Of a stretch of 64,000 bases of DNA, positions 7,681-16,615 are shown one piece after another; within the stretch, counting starts at the first letter, position 1; every line of letters starts with the position of its first letter. A program made the position numbers and the translations under genes. The DNA is taken from NCBI GenBank assembly GCA_032125995.1, contig JAQBBQ010000267.1, positions 1-64,000 on the forward strand. The letters are read 5' to 3'. The DNA is from SG8-39 sp032125995 (GTDB lineage: Bacteria > Pseudomonadota > Gammaproteobacteria > Burkholderiales > SG8-39). The notes under the pieces are model-generated. The model worked only from the letters and a program-made list of their open reading frames with translations, was not told the DNA's origin and did not search any database.

Positions 7681-8940
7681 CTAGCCGTGCGGCGCCACGT
7701 CGAGCGCCTCGATCCGCTTGCGCAGCCACACCAGCATGAGCACGCCTGGCAGCGCAGCGACGAAGGTGAACAGAAAGAAAACGACCCAACCCAGGCTCGC
7801 GGCCATCACGCCGGCCGCGGGACCGACATAGACCCGGCCGAATGCCGCGAGCGCCGAGAGCAGGGCGTACTGCGTCGCCGAAAAGCGTCGGTCGCACATC
7901 GCCATCAGCAGCGCGACAAAGGCGGCGGTCCCCATCCCGCCGCAGAGGTTCTCCGCGGCGATCACCGCGATCATCAGCCCGTAACTCTTGCCCGCGGACG
8001 CGAGCAGCATGAAGCCCAGATTGGTGAGCGCCTGCAGCAGGCCGAACAGGAGCAGTGCACCATACAGACGCAGCCGCGCCATCAGCACGCCGCCCAAGAG
8101 GGCCCCGAGGATCGTCGCAACGATGCCGAGCCACTTGTTGATCAGGCCCACCTCGGTGAGCGAGAACCCCGGGCCGCGCAGCAGGAACGCCGTGGTCAGG
8201 CTGCCGGCGAAGGCATCGCCCAGCTTGTAGAGAATCACCAGGATCAGCATGACCCACGCGCCGTGCCTCGAAAAGTACTCGGCCAGCGGTTCACGCACCG
8301 CCTCGGCGAGTGACTGCGGCGCGCGCGCAGGCGCGAGCGGTTCCCGACTGGCCCAAGTCGCCGCGAGCCCCACGAGCATCAACCCGGCCATCACGAAATA
8401 GGTGCCATGCCAGCCGAGCCAGCTGTCGGCGAGCATCAACGCGAGTCCGCCCGAGACCAGCATCGCGATGCGGTAACCGAGCACCGAGACCGCGGCTCCG
8501 GCGCCGCGCTCGTCGGCGTCGAGCACGTCAGCACGGTACGCGTCGAAGACGATGTCCTGCGACGCGGAGAGTAAGGCCACCGAAAACGCGACGCCCGCGA
8601 GCAGCCAGGGCGACGTTTGCGCCGAGAGCGTGCCCATCCAGGCAATCGCCGCGAGCAGCGCCAGTTGCGTCAGCGCCAGCCAGCCCCGGCGCCGCCCGAG
8701 GAACGGTATCCGGTACCGGTCCATCAAGGGTGCCCAGAGAAACTTGTAGGTGTAGGGCTGGCCAACGAGCGCAAACAGCCCGATCGTTCTCAGGTCGACC
8801 TGCTCGACTGCAAGCCAGGCCTGCAACGTGCCGGCGGTGAGCGCCAGCGGAAGCCCGGAGGCAAATCCGAGCACCAGGAGAAGGAAGATCTTGCGGCTGC
8901 GGAACACCGCAGCAAAGCCATGTGAGGCGTCGGTTGGCAT
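7681..8940 (-). CDS. ampG: AmpG-type muropeptide MFS permease
   Basis: The 419-residue, 12-helix major facilitator protein has AmpG features: FASGLPLALTAGTLQAWL near the N-terminus, the FLWAPLMDRY segment and SASQDIVFDAYRAD. AmpG imports anhydromuropeptides released by cell-wall turnover into the cytoplasm for recycling, and in many bacteria links recycling to AmpC beta-lactamase induction. It is monocistronic or the tail of the local minus-strand group. A 112-base gap separates it from xth and contains a short 7-bp near-repeat around 9020-9040 but no gene. Confidence 0.9.
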   Translation of the reverse strand: MPTDASHGFAAVFRSRKIFLLLVLGFASGLPLALTAGTLQAWLAVEQVDLRTIGLFALVGQPYTYKFLWAPLMDRYRIPFLGRRRGWLALTQLALLAAIAWMGTLSAQTSPWLLAGVAFSVALLSASQDIVFDAYRADVLDADERGAGAAVSVLGYRIAMLVSGGLALMLADSWLGWHGTYFVMAGLMLVGLAATWASREPLAPARAPQSLAEAVREPLAEYFSRHGAWVMLILVILYKLGDAFAGSLTTAFLLRGPGFSLTEVGLINKWLGIVATILGALLGGVLMARLRLYGALLLFGLLQALTNLGFMLLASAGKSYGLMIAVIAAENLCGGMGTAAFVALLMAMCDRRFSATQYALLSALAAFGRVYVGPAAGVMAASLGWVVFFLFTFVAALPGVLMLVWLRKRIEALDVAPHG

Positions 8941-9052
8941 GCGGTGCCTGAACGTTAACGGATTCTAAACGCCAGCATGAGGCGCCGCCGGGACGACCGC
9001 GCCTTGTATCCGGTACCCCGCACGCGGCACGCGGCACGCCGCAGATTGCACG

Positions 9053-9838
9053 TCAGTCAAGCGGCCAGTCGTAGTCGATCGTGAGCGGCGCGTGATCCGA
9101 GAAGCGCTGGCGTTTGAAGATCGACTCGCGCACGGCGCATGCCGCGAGGCTCGGCGTGGCGATCTGGTAGTCAATGCGCCAACCGACGTTCTTCGCCCAG
9201 GCCTGGCCGCGGTTCGACCACCACGTGTATTGCTCCGGCCGGGGATTGATCTGCCGGAAGACGTCGACGAAACCCACCGCGTCGAACACGCGCGAGAGCC
9301 AGGCGCGCTCCGCCGGAAGAAAGCCGGAATTTTTCTGGTTTGCGCGCCAGTTCTTGAGGTCGATTTCCTGGTGTGCGATGTTCCAGTCGCCGGCGAGCAG
9401 CACTTCGCGGCCCGAGCGTTTGAGCTTGCGCAGGTAGGGCAGAAAGACCTTCAGAAAGCGGAATTTTGATGCCTGCCGGTGCGGTCCGCTCGATCCCGAT
9501 GGCAGATAGAGCGAGATCACGGACAGCGCGCCGAAGCGCGCTTCGACCGACCGGCCCTCACGGTCGAATTCACGCGTCCCGAAGCCGCGGATGACGGCGT
9601 CCGGCGGGCGGCGGCTTAAGATCGCGACACCGCTATAGCCCTTCTTTTCCGCGAGCGCGTAGGTGGCGGCATAGCGCCGAGGAACATGCACCCCATGCTC
9701 GATGTCGGCGGCCTGCGCCTTCATCTCCTGCAGGCAGATGATGTCCGCGCGCTGGCGCCCGAGCCACGCCGGAAGGCCTTTCTTCGCCGCTGCGCGGATG
9801 CCGTTTACGTTTAGCGTGACGACCCGCACGCGGGGCAC
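9053..9838 (-). CDS. xth: Exodeoxyribonuclease III
   Basis: The 261-residue Mg-dependent endonuclease/exonuclease/phosphatase-family enzyme cleaves abasic sites and degrades DNA 3' to 5'. Visible motifs are the N-terminal NVNGIRAA, the metal-binding glutamate in CLQEMKAQ, GDWNIAHQEIDLKN and the C-terminal SDHAPLTIDY. Length is standard for XthA-type repair enzymes. It starts one base downstream of the pyrE stop, so the two are probably co-transcribed. Confidence 0.93.
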   Translation of the reverse strand: MPRVRVVTLNVNGIRAAAKKGLPAWLGRQRADIICLQEMKAQAADIEHGVHVPRRYAATYALAEKKGYSGVAILSRRPPDAVIRGFGTREFDREGRSVEARFGALSVISLYLPSGSSGPHRQASKFRFLKVFLPYLRKLKRSGREVLLAGDWNIAHQEIDLKNWRANQKNSGFLPAERAWLSRVFDAVGFVDVFRQINPRPEQYTWWSNRGQAWAKNVGWRIDYQIATPSLAACAVRESIFKRQRFSDHAPLTIDYDWPLD

Positions 9839-10528
9839 TCAGGACGAGGGATAGCTCGAGACGCCGCCGTGCGCCGCCGACCACTCGGCGGGCGACTTGA
9901 GGAACTTCTCGACTTCTCCGACCTGCTTCGCGCCAAGGTATCCACCCTGCTTGACCACCGCCAGCACGTCCCACCATGTTGCCAGGTGGTGCAGGCGCAC
10001 GTTCAGATCGGACATGATGGTCTTCGACTCCGGGAAGATGTCGTAGAAGAAATTGACGAAGACATGGTCGACAACGGCGCCCGCCCCGCGCAGCGCCTGG
10101 CAAAAATTGATCTTCGAACGCCCGTCGGTCGTCAAATCCTCGACCAGCAGCGTACGCGCGCCGTCACGGATGTCGCCTTCGATTTGCGCATTGCGCCCGA
10201 AGCCCTTAGGCTTCTTACGCACGTACTGCATCGGCAAGCCGAAGCGGTCCGCAATCCAGGCCGCATAGGGAATTCCCGCGGTTTCGCCACCCGCAACGAC
10301 GTCGAACTGCTCGAAGCCCACATCGCGCGTCAGCGTCGCCTCGGCAAAATCCACCAGCCGCGCGCGAATGCGTGGATAAAAAATGAGCTTTCGGCAGTCG
10401 ATGTAGACCGGGCTCGCCCATCCCGAGGTAAAGATGAACGGCTTGTCCTCCCAAAACAGCACTGCCTTCACTTCGAGCAGCATCTTGGCGGTGGTCTCGG
10501 CGATAAACGCGCGGTCGGCGGACTGCAT
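9839..10528 (-). CDS. pyrE: Orotate phosphoribosyltransferase
   Basis: The 229-residue enzyme converts orotate and PRPP to OMP in pyrimidine synthesis. The PRPP-binding loop reads LLVEDLTTDGRSK, followed by the type I PRTase fold; FIFTSGWASPVY near the N-terminus is characteristic. Length is slightly above that of the E. coli enzyme, as in the relatives that carry this loop form. It is directly followed by xth with no gap. Confidence 0.92.
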   Translation of the reverse strand: MQSADRAFIAETTAKMLLEVKAVLFWEDKPFIFTSGWASPVYIDCRKLIFYPRIRARLVDFAEATLTRDVGFEQFDVVAGGETAGIPYAAWIADRFGLPMQYVRKKPKGFGRNAQIEGDIRDGARTLLVEDLTTDGRSKINFCQALRGAGAVVDHVFVNFFYDIFPESKTIMSDLNVRLHHLATWWDVLAVVKQGGYLGAKQVGEVEKFLKSPAEWSAAHGGVSSYPSS

Positions 10529-10639
10529 CTATCGCATCTGGGCGGCTGGCGGGAACACGGCGTGGATTTTATCAGGTGGGCGCGCCGTCACCGGGTGGCG
10601 TTAGAATCACATCATTCCTTGGATCGCGCAGGAGGCAAC

Positions 10640-11286
10640 ATGGTCCGCACCACCTCGCTCGCCGCACTCGCCGTCGGCGCCATGCTTGCCGCGTTGCCGC
10701 CGTTGGCTGAGGCGCAGTCCTATCGATGCGTCGGCGCGGACGGCAAGAAGTATTACGGTCAGACCATCCCGCGGCCGTGCATCGGTCTGGTCGTCGAGCA
10801 ACTCAACCAGCAGGGAATGGTCATTCGACGCATCGACCCGAAGGGTTCGGCGGCCGAGCGCGAGGCGAAGGAAGCCGAGGCACAGAAGAAGCGCCAGGAT
10901 GCAATCGCGCGCCGCGTTGAGTTGCGTCACAATCGCGCGTTGCTGGCGACCTACACGAGCGTCGAGGACATCGAGGCGGCACGCGGGCGGGCGCTCGCCG
11001 GCAACACCTTGGCGATCAAAGACGTGGATGACAAGATCGACCGGATCAAGAAGCGTCAAGAAAAGCTCGCCAGGAAATGGAAGTCTACAAGGACAAGGAG
11101 CCGCCGGCCGAGCTAAAGCGCGACATTAAGAACGCGGAGATCGACCTCGCCGCGCAGGAAGGCCTGCGCGCGTCCAAGCTGAAGGACGCTGACGCAATCA
11201 ACGCGAAATACGACGAGAACAAGAACCGCTACATCGAGCTGACGCAGCCTAAGAAGGAATCAAAGAAGGAAGCAAAGAAGGAATAG
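10640..11286 (+). pseudogene. Exported DUF4124-like protein gene with a one-base frameshift
   Basis: An excellent ribosome-binding site (GGAGG) precedes the ATG at 10640. The first frame gives a signal peptide (ending ...LAEA), then a short SYRCVGADGKKYYG segment typical of DUF4124 proteins, then a charged coiled coil. Around 11074-11077 the sense moves to the -1 frame: the first frame turns into an Arg-rich tail, while the other continues a smooth helical, Lys/Glu-rich sequence to the stop at 11284-11286. Inserting one base gives a 215-residue protein. It is either a pseudogene or a sequence error; function unknown. Confidence 0.75.
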
Positions 11287-11305
11287 GCGCGCTGCTGGGC
11301 GCGGC

Positions 11306-12739
11306 CTAGCCCAGCCTGCGGCGCAGGATCTCGTTGACTTGCGCGGGGTTCGCCTTGCCCCGCGTCGCCTTCATGACCTGGCCAACGAGCGCATTGAGCG
11401 CTTTTTGCTTGCCCGCGCGGTAGTCTTCGACCTGGCGGGCGTTTGCGGCGAGCACCTTATCCACCGCTTTTTCGAGCGCGCCGGCGTCGCTGATCTGCTG
11501 CAGGCCGCGCTTGTCGATGATCTCATCCGCGCTGCCTTCGCCCGCCCACATCGCGTCATCGACCTCCTTGGCGAGCTTGGCCGAGAGCGTGCCGTCCACG
11601 AGGCGGTCGATGAGCCCGCGTAGCTGCGCGGGACTGACCGACGAATCCGCGATGCCGATTCCCCGCTCGTTTAGCTTTGCATTGGTATTCACCGCAATCC
11701 AATTCGCCGCCTGCCGCACCGTCTTCGGGTCCGCGTTCTCGATCACTTGCTCGAAGTAGTTCGCCATCGGCAGGCTGCTCGTGAGGATCGCCGCATTGGC
11801 CGGCGTCAGCGCGTGCGCTTCGCTAAATCGCCGGCAACGTTCGGCCGGCAACTCAGGCATCGCCGCACGAATACGCTCGATGTCCACCTCGCTCACGACG
11901 AGCGGCAGCAGATCCGGATCCGGAAAGTAGCGATAGTCCTGTGCGTCTTCCTTGGTCCGCATCGGGCGCGTCTCGTCGCGATCCGGATCGTAAAGCCGGG
12001 TCTCCTGGGCGATACGCCCACCGTCCTCGACAATCCCGATCTGGCGCCGTGCCTCGTATTCGATCGCCCGCTCCATGAAGCGGAACGAGTTCAGGTTCTT
12101 GATCTCGCAGCGCGTGCCGTACGCGGATTCGCCCAGGCGGCGCACCGAAACATTGGCGTCGCAGCGAAACGACCCTTCCTGCATGTTGCCGTCGCAGACG
12201 CCGATCCAGACGACCAGCGCGTGAAGCGCGCGCGCATAGGCGATCGCCTCCTTCGCGCCGCGCAGGTCCGGCTCGGTAACGATCTCGAGCAGCGGGGTGC
12301 CTGCGCGGTTGAGATCGATCCCGGACATGCCATGAAAGTCTTCATGCAGCGACTTGCCGGCATCCTCTTCTAGGTGCGCGCGTGTCAACGCGATGCGTTT
12401 CTCGCCCGCGTCCAGAACGACCGGCACCGCACCGCCCCGCACGATCGGGCTTTCGTACTGGCTGATTTGATAGCCCTTGGGAAGATCCGGATAAAAATAG
12501 TTCTTGCGCGCGAAAATCGAGCGGCGGTTGATGGACCCGCCGACCGCAAGCCCGAAGCGCACCGCAAGCTCGACCGCAGCCTGGTTTAGCACGGGCAGCA
12601 CGCCGGGCAGCGCAATGTCCACCGCGCAAGCCTGTGCATTCGGCTCGGCACCGAATGCGGTCGCCGCACCCGAGAAGATCTTGCTCCGGGTGCGCAACTG
12701 CGCGTGGGTCTCGATGCCGACGACGATTTCCCATTTCAT
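11306..12739 (-). CDS. gatB: Aspartyl/glutamyl-tRNA(Asn/Gln) amidotransferase subunit B
   Basis: The 477-residue subunit starts MKWEIVVGIETHAQL, the conserved GatB N-terminus; the open frame extends further upstream but that is not coding. The GatB signature (FARKNYFYPDLPKGYQISQ) and LLEIVTEPD are present, and the C-terminal YqeY-like helical domain runs from about residue 330. GatB binds misacylated Glu-tRNA(Gln) or Asp-tRNA(Asn) and phosphorylates the side chain for amidation. It lies 25 bases after an unknown exported protein that separates it from gatA. Confidence 0.95.
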   Translation of the reverse strand: MKWEIVVGIETHAQLRTRSKIFSGAATAFGAEPNAQACAVDIALPGVLPVLNQAAVELAVRFGLAVGGSINRRSIFARKNYFYPDLPKGYQISQYESPIVRGGAVPVVLDAGEKRIALTRAHLEEDAGKSLHEDFHGMSGIDLNRAGTPLLEIVTEPDLRGAKEAIAYARALHALVVWIGVCDGNMQEGSFRCDANVSVRRLGESAYGTRCEIKNLNSFRFMERAIEYEARRQIGIVEDGGRIAQETRLYDPDRDETRPMRTKEDAQDYRYFPDPDLLPLVVSEVDIERIRAAMPELPAERCRRFSEAHALTPANAAILTSSLPMANYFEQVIENADPKTVRQAANWIAVNTNAKLNERGIGIADSSVSPAQLRGLIDRLVDGTLSAKLAKEVDDAMWAGEGSADEIIDKRGLQQISDAGALEKAVDKVLAANARQVEDYRAGKQKALNALVGQVMKATRGKANPAQVNEILRRRLG

Positions 12740-12764
12740 GACGGCATGCGCCCCAGGACTTCGC

Positions 12765-13562
12765 TCACCGGGTGACGGGCCGCAGCAACCGGCACTGGTC
12801 CTCGCCATCAACGACAATTGGCTCGATCCGCGCCTGTGCGCCGCAGTACGCACTGCAGCCCGCCGCGCTGACGCGTACCGCATCGCCAAGGTTGTGCACG
12901 CTGATTGTGCAGTCCGGACCATTCGTGGTTTCCGTGGCGCGCGTGCCGATCTTGAAGCGCAATCCGCGTGCATGCGCCACCTGACGCACGCCGGTGCCAC
13001 CGAGCACGCAGACCTGGCCGCTCACCGCGTCGCGCGATGTCCAGCTCAGGCTCCCGGCGTCCAAGCGACCCGCTTTGATCACGAAGGCAAGCGCCGCACT
13101 GGTTTCACCCTCACGCGCCGTACATTGCACGGCGGCACTGTAGTTCGCCATCGAGGGAAACGTCGCGCTGAACTTGAAGCGCTCGCGCAGCTGCCCGCTG
13201 GGCCCGTAGCGCGTTCCCTCAAATACGCCGTTACCCCAGATGCCCTGCAGCGTCGCCGTCGGCGAATGCCCGAACATGATCGGGGTGCGGCCCTCCTTGA
13301 GCGTCGTCACGCCAAGCTCCGGACCGCCCTCGCCCTCCAGAAAACGCCGATCAAATGTATCCAGAAGGAGATACTCGCCGGTAATGCGCCAGCCGCCGCG
13401 TGGCGATTGCGTCCGGTAGACCGTCAGCAGCGCGGCGCGGGTGCCAAGCTCACCGAGCAGCTCGTTCGCCCCCGCGTCGGCGCGCGCGGCGCGCGCACCA
13501 AGCCCAGCCATTGCACCAAGCGCAACCACCGCGAGCGCGAGGACCACCGCCGTCCATCTCAC
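12765..13562 (-). CDS. Exported protein of unknown function inside the gat cluster
   Basis: This 265-residue protein has a clear signal peptide (AVVLALAVVALGAMAGLGA, residues about 5-23). The middle (GEYLLLDTFDRRFLEG, GVFEGTRYGPSGQL) looks like a beta-rich secreted domain, and the C-terminal half contains several cysteines that could form disulfides in the periplasm. I do not recognise a family. Its ATG overlaps the gatA stop by four bases, so it is translationally coupled to gatA. Such an insertion between gatA and gatB is unusual, and a link to tRNA amidation is not implied. Confidence 0.75.
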   Translation of the reverse strand: MRWTAVVLALAVVALGAMAGLGARAARADAGANELLGELGTRAALLTVYRTQSPRGGWRITGEYLLLDTFDRRFLEGEGGPELGVTTLKEGRTPIMFGHSPTATLQGIWGNGVFEGTRYGPSGQLRERFKFSATFPSMANYSAAVQCTAREGETSAALAFVIKAGRLDAGSLSWTSRDAVSGQVCVLGGTGVRQVAHARGLRFKIGTRATETTNGPDCTISVHNLGDAVRVSAAGCSAYCGAQARIEPIVVDGEDQCRLLRPVTR

Positions 13563-15019
13563 AGTGGCACCCCCGGGGGCACGCGCAGGTGCCAGTCGCT
13601 CGCCTGCTGATAGCGGTGCGCGACGCCGAGAAGCCGCGCCTCGGAAAAATAGTCGCCGGTCAACTGCAGGCCGACCGGCAATCCCTGCGCATCAAAGCCG
13701 CAGGGAATTGACAGCGCGGGCAAGCCCGCGAGCGGCGCAGGAATCGTGTAGATGTCGTTCAGGTACATCTGCACCGGATCGTCCATCTTCGAGCCGAGCG
13801 CGAACGCCGTACCCGGCGTGGTCGGTCCCATGATGACATCACAGGCCCGATACGCCGCGGAGAAATCCTCTGCGATCAGGCGCCGCAGCTTCTGCGCCTG
13901 CAGGTAGTAGGCATCGTAATAGCCATGCGACAAAACGTAGGTGCCGACGAGGATCCGGCGCTTGACCTCTTCGCCAAACCCCTCGGTGCGGGTTCGCGTG
14001 TACAGGTCGACGAGGTCCTCGTAGTCCTGCGCGCGATGGCCATAGCGCACGCCGTCGTAGCGCGACAAGTTGGACGAGGCTTCGGCCGGCGCAAGCACGT
14101 AGTACACCGGCAGTGCGAGACCCGCGTTCGGCAGCCGGATCGGCACGGTCCGTGCACCCTGCGCGCCGAACCAGCGCAGGGCGTCCTCGACCCGCGCGCG
14201 CACGTCTGCATCGAGGCCGTCGCCGAAAAATTCCTCGGGTACACCGATCCGCAGACCCGCCAGGTCGATATCGAGCATGCGGGAATAGTCTTCGGGCGCA
14301 CGGTCGATGCTCGTCGAATCGCGCCGGTCGAACCCCGCCATTGCGTTCAGCAGCAACGCGAGGTCCTGTGCCGTCTTGGCGATTGGCCCGCCCTGATCGA
14401 GCGACGAGGCGAAGGCGACCATGCCGTAGCGTGAAACGAGGCCGTAGGTGGGTTTGAGCCCACAGGTTCCGGTCAGCGCCGCGGGCTGGCGAATCGATCC
14501 GCCGGTGTCGGTTCCGGTCGCCGCGGGCGCCATGCGGGCGGCGACGGCCACCGCCGACCCTCCGGACGACCCCCCTGGCACGCAGTCGACGTTCCAGGCG
14601 TTGCGCACCGGCCCGAAGTACGAGGTCTCGGTCGACGAGCCCATCGCGAACTCGTCCATATTCGTTTTTCCGAGCATCACCGCGCCCGCGTCGGCGAGCT
14701 GCTCGATCACATGCGCGTCGTAGGGACTGACAAAATTTTCCAGCATGCGCGACCCGCAGGTCGTACGCAGGCCCTTGGTGCAATAGATGTCCTTGTGTGC
14801 CATCGGGATGCCGGTGAGCGGGCCCGCATCGTCGCGCGCCAGACGCGCATCGGCACGCCGCGCGTCCGCGAACGTACGCGCCTCGTCGACCGTGATGAAC
14901 GCGTTCAGTGTCCCGTTCAAGCGGCCGATCCGGTCGAGGAACAGCTGTGCAAGCTCGACGCTCGAAACGCGGCGCGCCGCAAGCGCGGATGATAGTTCTA
15001 CAACGCTGGCGTTCAGCAT
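13559..15019 (-). CDS. gatA: Aspartyl/glutamyl-tRNA(Asn/Gln) amidotransferase subunit A
   Basis: The 486-residue amidase-signature enzyme releases ammonia from glutamine for GatB. The Ser-cisSer-Lys triad is complete: K76 (AHKDIYC), S151 (PGGSSGGS) and S175 (DTGGSIRQPA). Length is normal. It follows gatC after 56 bases and overlaps the exported protein gene by four bases. The trimeric GatCAB allows cells without a dedicated GlnRS or AsnRS to make the cognate aminoacyl-tRNA. Confidence 0.96.
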   Translation of the reverse strand: MLNASVVELSSALAARRVSSVELAQLFLDRIGRLNGTLNAFITVDEARTFADARRADARLARDDAGPLTGIPMAHKDIYCTKGLRTTCGSRMLENFVSPYDAHVIEQLADAGAVMLGKTNMDEFAMGSSTETSYFGPVRNAWNVDCVPGGSSGGSAVAVAARMAPAATGTDTGGSIRQPAALTGTCGLKPTYGLVSRYGMVAFASSLDQGGPIAKTAQDLALLLNAMAGFDRRDSTSIDRAPEDYSRMLDIDLAGLRIGVPEEFFGDGLDADVRARVEDALRWFGAQGARTVPIRLPNAGLALPVYYVLAPAEASSNLSRYDGVRYGHRAQDYEDLVDLYTRTRTEGFGEEVKRRILVGTYVLSHGYYDAYYLQAQKLRRLIAEDFSAAYRACDVIMGPTTPGTAFALGSKMDDPVQMYLNDIYTIPAPLAGLPALSIPCGFDAQGLPVGLQLTGDYFSEARLLGVAHRYQQASDWHLRVPPGVPL

Positions 15020-15075
15020 GTCATTCGCGGCCGACGCGCGCGTGCTCGCGCACTCACGGTTGCGGACCTGCCTGC

Positions 15076-15362
15076 CTACTCGATGACCTTCGGCACGAGG
15101 TACAGGCCGCGCTCGACGGCCGGCGCGACCGCCTGGAACAGCGCCCGCTGGTCGCGCTCCGTAACCGCGTCCGGGCGCAGGCGCTGCACCAGGTCGAGCG
15201 CGTGGGACATCGGTTCGACGCCGCGCGTGTCGACCGCGCGCATCGCCCGATCATGCCGAGAACCCGGTTCAGGCGCTCGATCACGGCGACCGATTCCTCC
15301 GGGCGGATAGCCAGGCGGGCGAGGCGGGCCAGGCGGGCGACTTCTTCTTGGGAGAGCGACAT
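15076..15362 (-). pseudogene. gatC: gatC with a one-base frameshift
   Basis: GatC is the small scaffold subunit of the GatCAB amidotransferase. One frame encodes its first half (MSLSQEEVARLARLARLAI ... LNRVLGMI) from the ATG at 15362; the -1 frame encodes its second half (MRAVDTRGVEPMSH ... GLYLVPKVIE) down to the stop at 15076. The switch lies around 15244-15248 in a GGGCG run. Restoring one base gives 95 residues, the normal size. Since gatA and gatB are intact and the complex is usually essential, a sequence error or very recent mutation is likelier than old decay. Confidence 0.85.
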
Positions 15363-15384
15363 TGTTGCAACGCAATAATCCCTT

Positions 15385-15421
15385 CTGTACGCCTGTACAG
15401 TGGGTTACGTTAGGGTATCAT
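15385..15421 (+). promoter_or_regulatory. Candidate mreB promoter with overlapping inverted repeat
   Basis: Between the divergent gatC and mreB genes a perfect inverted repeat CTGTAC-GCCT-GTACAG spans 15385-15400. Its right arm overlaps a possible -35 (TGTACA, 15394-15399); a possible -10 (TATCAT, 15416-15421) follows at 16-bp spacing. A short GC hairpin (GGCGG/CCGCC, 15427-15443) lies in the putative leader. This may be an operator, but only the pattern supports it. Confidence 0.35.
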
Positions 15422-15540
15422 AGGAAGGCGGTTTCCAGCCGCCGCAGATTAGAGGAAGGATTAGTCCTGACGCGGCGTTAGGAGACGAACTTAAGGTACG
15501 ACACTAGAGAGTCGCCGAAAGCGACCGAACTGGAAGGAAA

Positions 15541-16584
15541 ATGTTTGGATTCCTACGTAGCTACTTTTCGAACGATCTAGCGATCGACCTCGGTACCGCA
15601 AACACGCTGATCTACGTGCGCGGCAGAGGGATCGTGCTCGACGAACCTTCGGTGGTCGCGATTCGCCAGGAAAGCGGACCGAACGCGAAGAAGACCATTC
15701 AGGCAGTCGGCCGGGAAGCGAAGCTGATGCTCGGCAAGACGCCGGGCAACATCGTCGCGATTCGTCCGATGAAGGACGGCGTCATCGCCGACTTCACGGT
15801 CACCGAGCAAATGCTCAAGCAGTTCATCAAGAAGGTTCACGACAACAAGCTGTTCTCGCCTAGCCCGCGCATCATCATTTGCGTGCCCTGCGGCTCGACG
15901 CAGGTCGAGCGCCGCGCGATTCGCGAAAGCGCGATCGGCGCCGGCGCCGGCCAGGTGTATCTGATCGAAGAACCGATGGCCGCAGCCATTGGGGCCGACA
16001 TGCCGGTGGCTGAAGCGACCGGCTCGATGGTCGTCGACGTCGGCGGCGGCACGACGGAGGTCGGTGTGATTTCGCTCGGCGGTATGGTGTATTCAGGCAG
16101 CGTGCGCGTCGGTGGCGACAAGTTCGACGAGGCGATCATCAACTACATCCGTCGCAATTACGGCATGCTGATCGGCGACGCGACCGCTGAAATGATCAAG
16201 AAGCAAATCGGCTCGGCGTTTCCGGGCTCTGAGGTGCGCGAAATCGACGTCAAGGGCCGCAACCTTGCCGAAGGTATTCCGCGCAGCTTCACGATTTCGT
16301 CGAATGAGATCCTCGAAGCGCTCACCGAACCACTCAATCAGATCGTCTCCGCGGTCAAGAGCGCACTCGAGCAGACGCCGCCGGAACTCGGCGCGGACAT
16401 CGCGGAAAAAGGCATGGTGATCACGGGGGGCGGCGCGCTGTTGCGCGACCTCGACCGCTTGCTGATGGAAGAGACGGGCCTGCCGGTCATCGTCGCCGAA
16501 GATCCCCTGACTTGTGTGGTGCGCGGTTCGGGCAAGGCACTCGAGCAGATCGATCAGTTCGGTCCGATTTTCACCAACGACTAA
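15541..16584 (+). CDS. mreB: Rod-shape actin homologue MreB
   Basis: The 347-residue actin-like ATPase forms membrane-bound filaments that guide lateral wall synthesis. The N-terminal MFGFLRSYFSNDLAIDLGTANT combines the amphipathic membrane-binding helix with the phosphate-1 loop; VVDVGGGTTEVGVISLGG is phosphate-2 and MVITGGGALLRDLD the adenosine motif. Length is typical. GGAAGGAAA before the ATG is a strong ribosome-binding site. It leads the mreB-mreC-mreD-mrdA-mrdB operon and is transcribed away from gatC. Confidence 0.98.
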   Translation: MFGFLRSYFSNDLAIDLGTANTLIYVRGRGIVLDEPSVVAIRQESGPNAKKTIQAVGREAKLMLGKTPGNIVAIRPMKDGVIADFTVTEQMLKQFIKKVHDNKLFSPSPRIIICVPCGSTQVERRAIRESAIGAGAGQVYLIEEPMAAAIGADMPVAEATGSMVVDVGGGTTEVGVISLGGMVYSGSVRVGGDKFDEAIINYIRRNYGMLIGDATAEMIKKQIGSAFPGSEVREIDVKGRNLAEGIPRSFTISSNEILEALTEPLNQIVSAVKSALEQTPPELGADIAEKGMVITGGGALLRDLDRLLMEETGLPVIVAEDPLTCVVRGSGKALEQIDQFGPIFTND

Positions 16585-16615
16585 GCGCGCCTCGGCACCT
16601 CGGCGCTAGGTGCAC

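Noticed and set aside
9020..9040. Three near-copies of GCACGCG between ampG and xth
   Set aside because: It is too short and imperfect, in a GC-rich background, to support a function.
9839..10528. PyrE loop VEDLTTDG as a sign of transfer from alphaproteobacteria
   Set aside because: This loop form also seems usual for the pyrE next to gatB in Burkholderiales relatives, so it gives no evidence of transfer.
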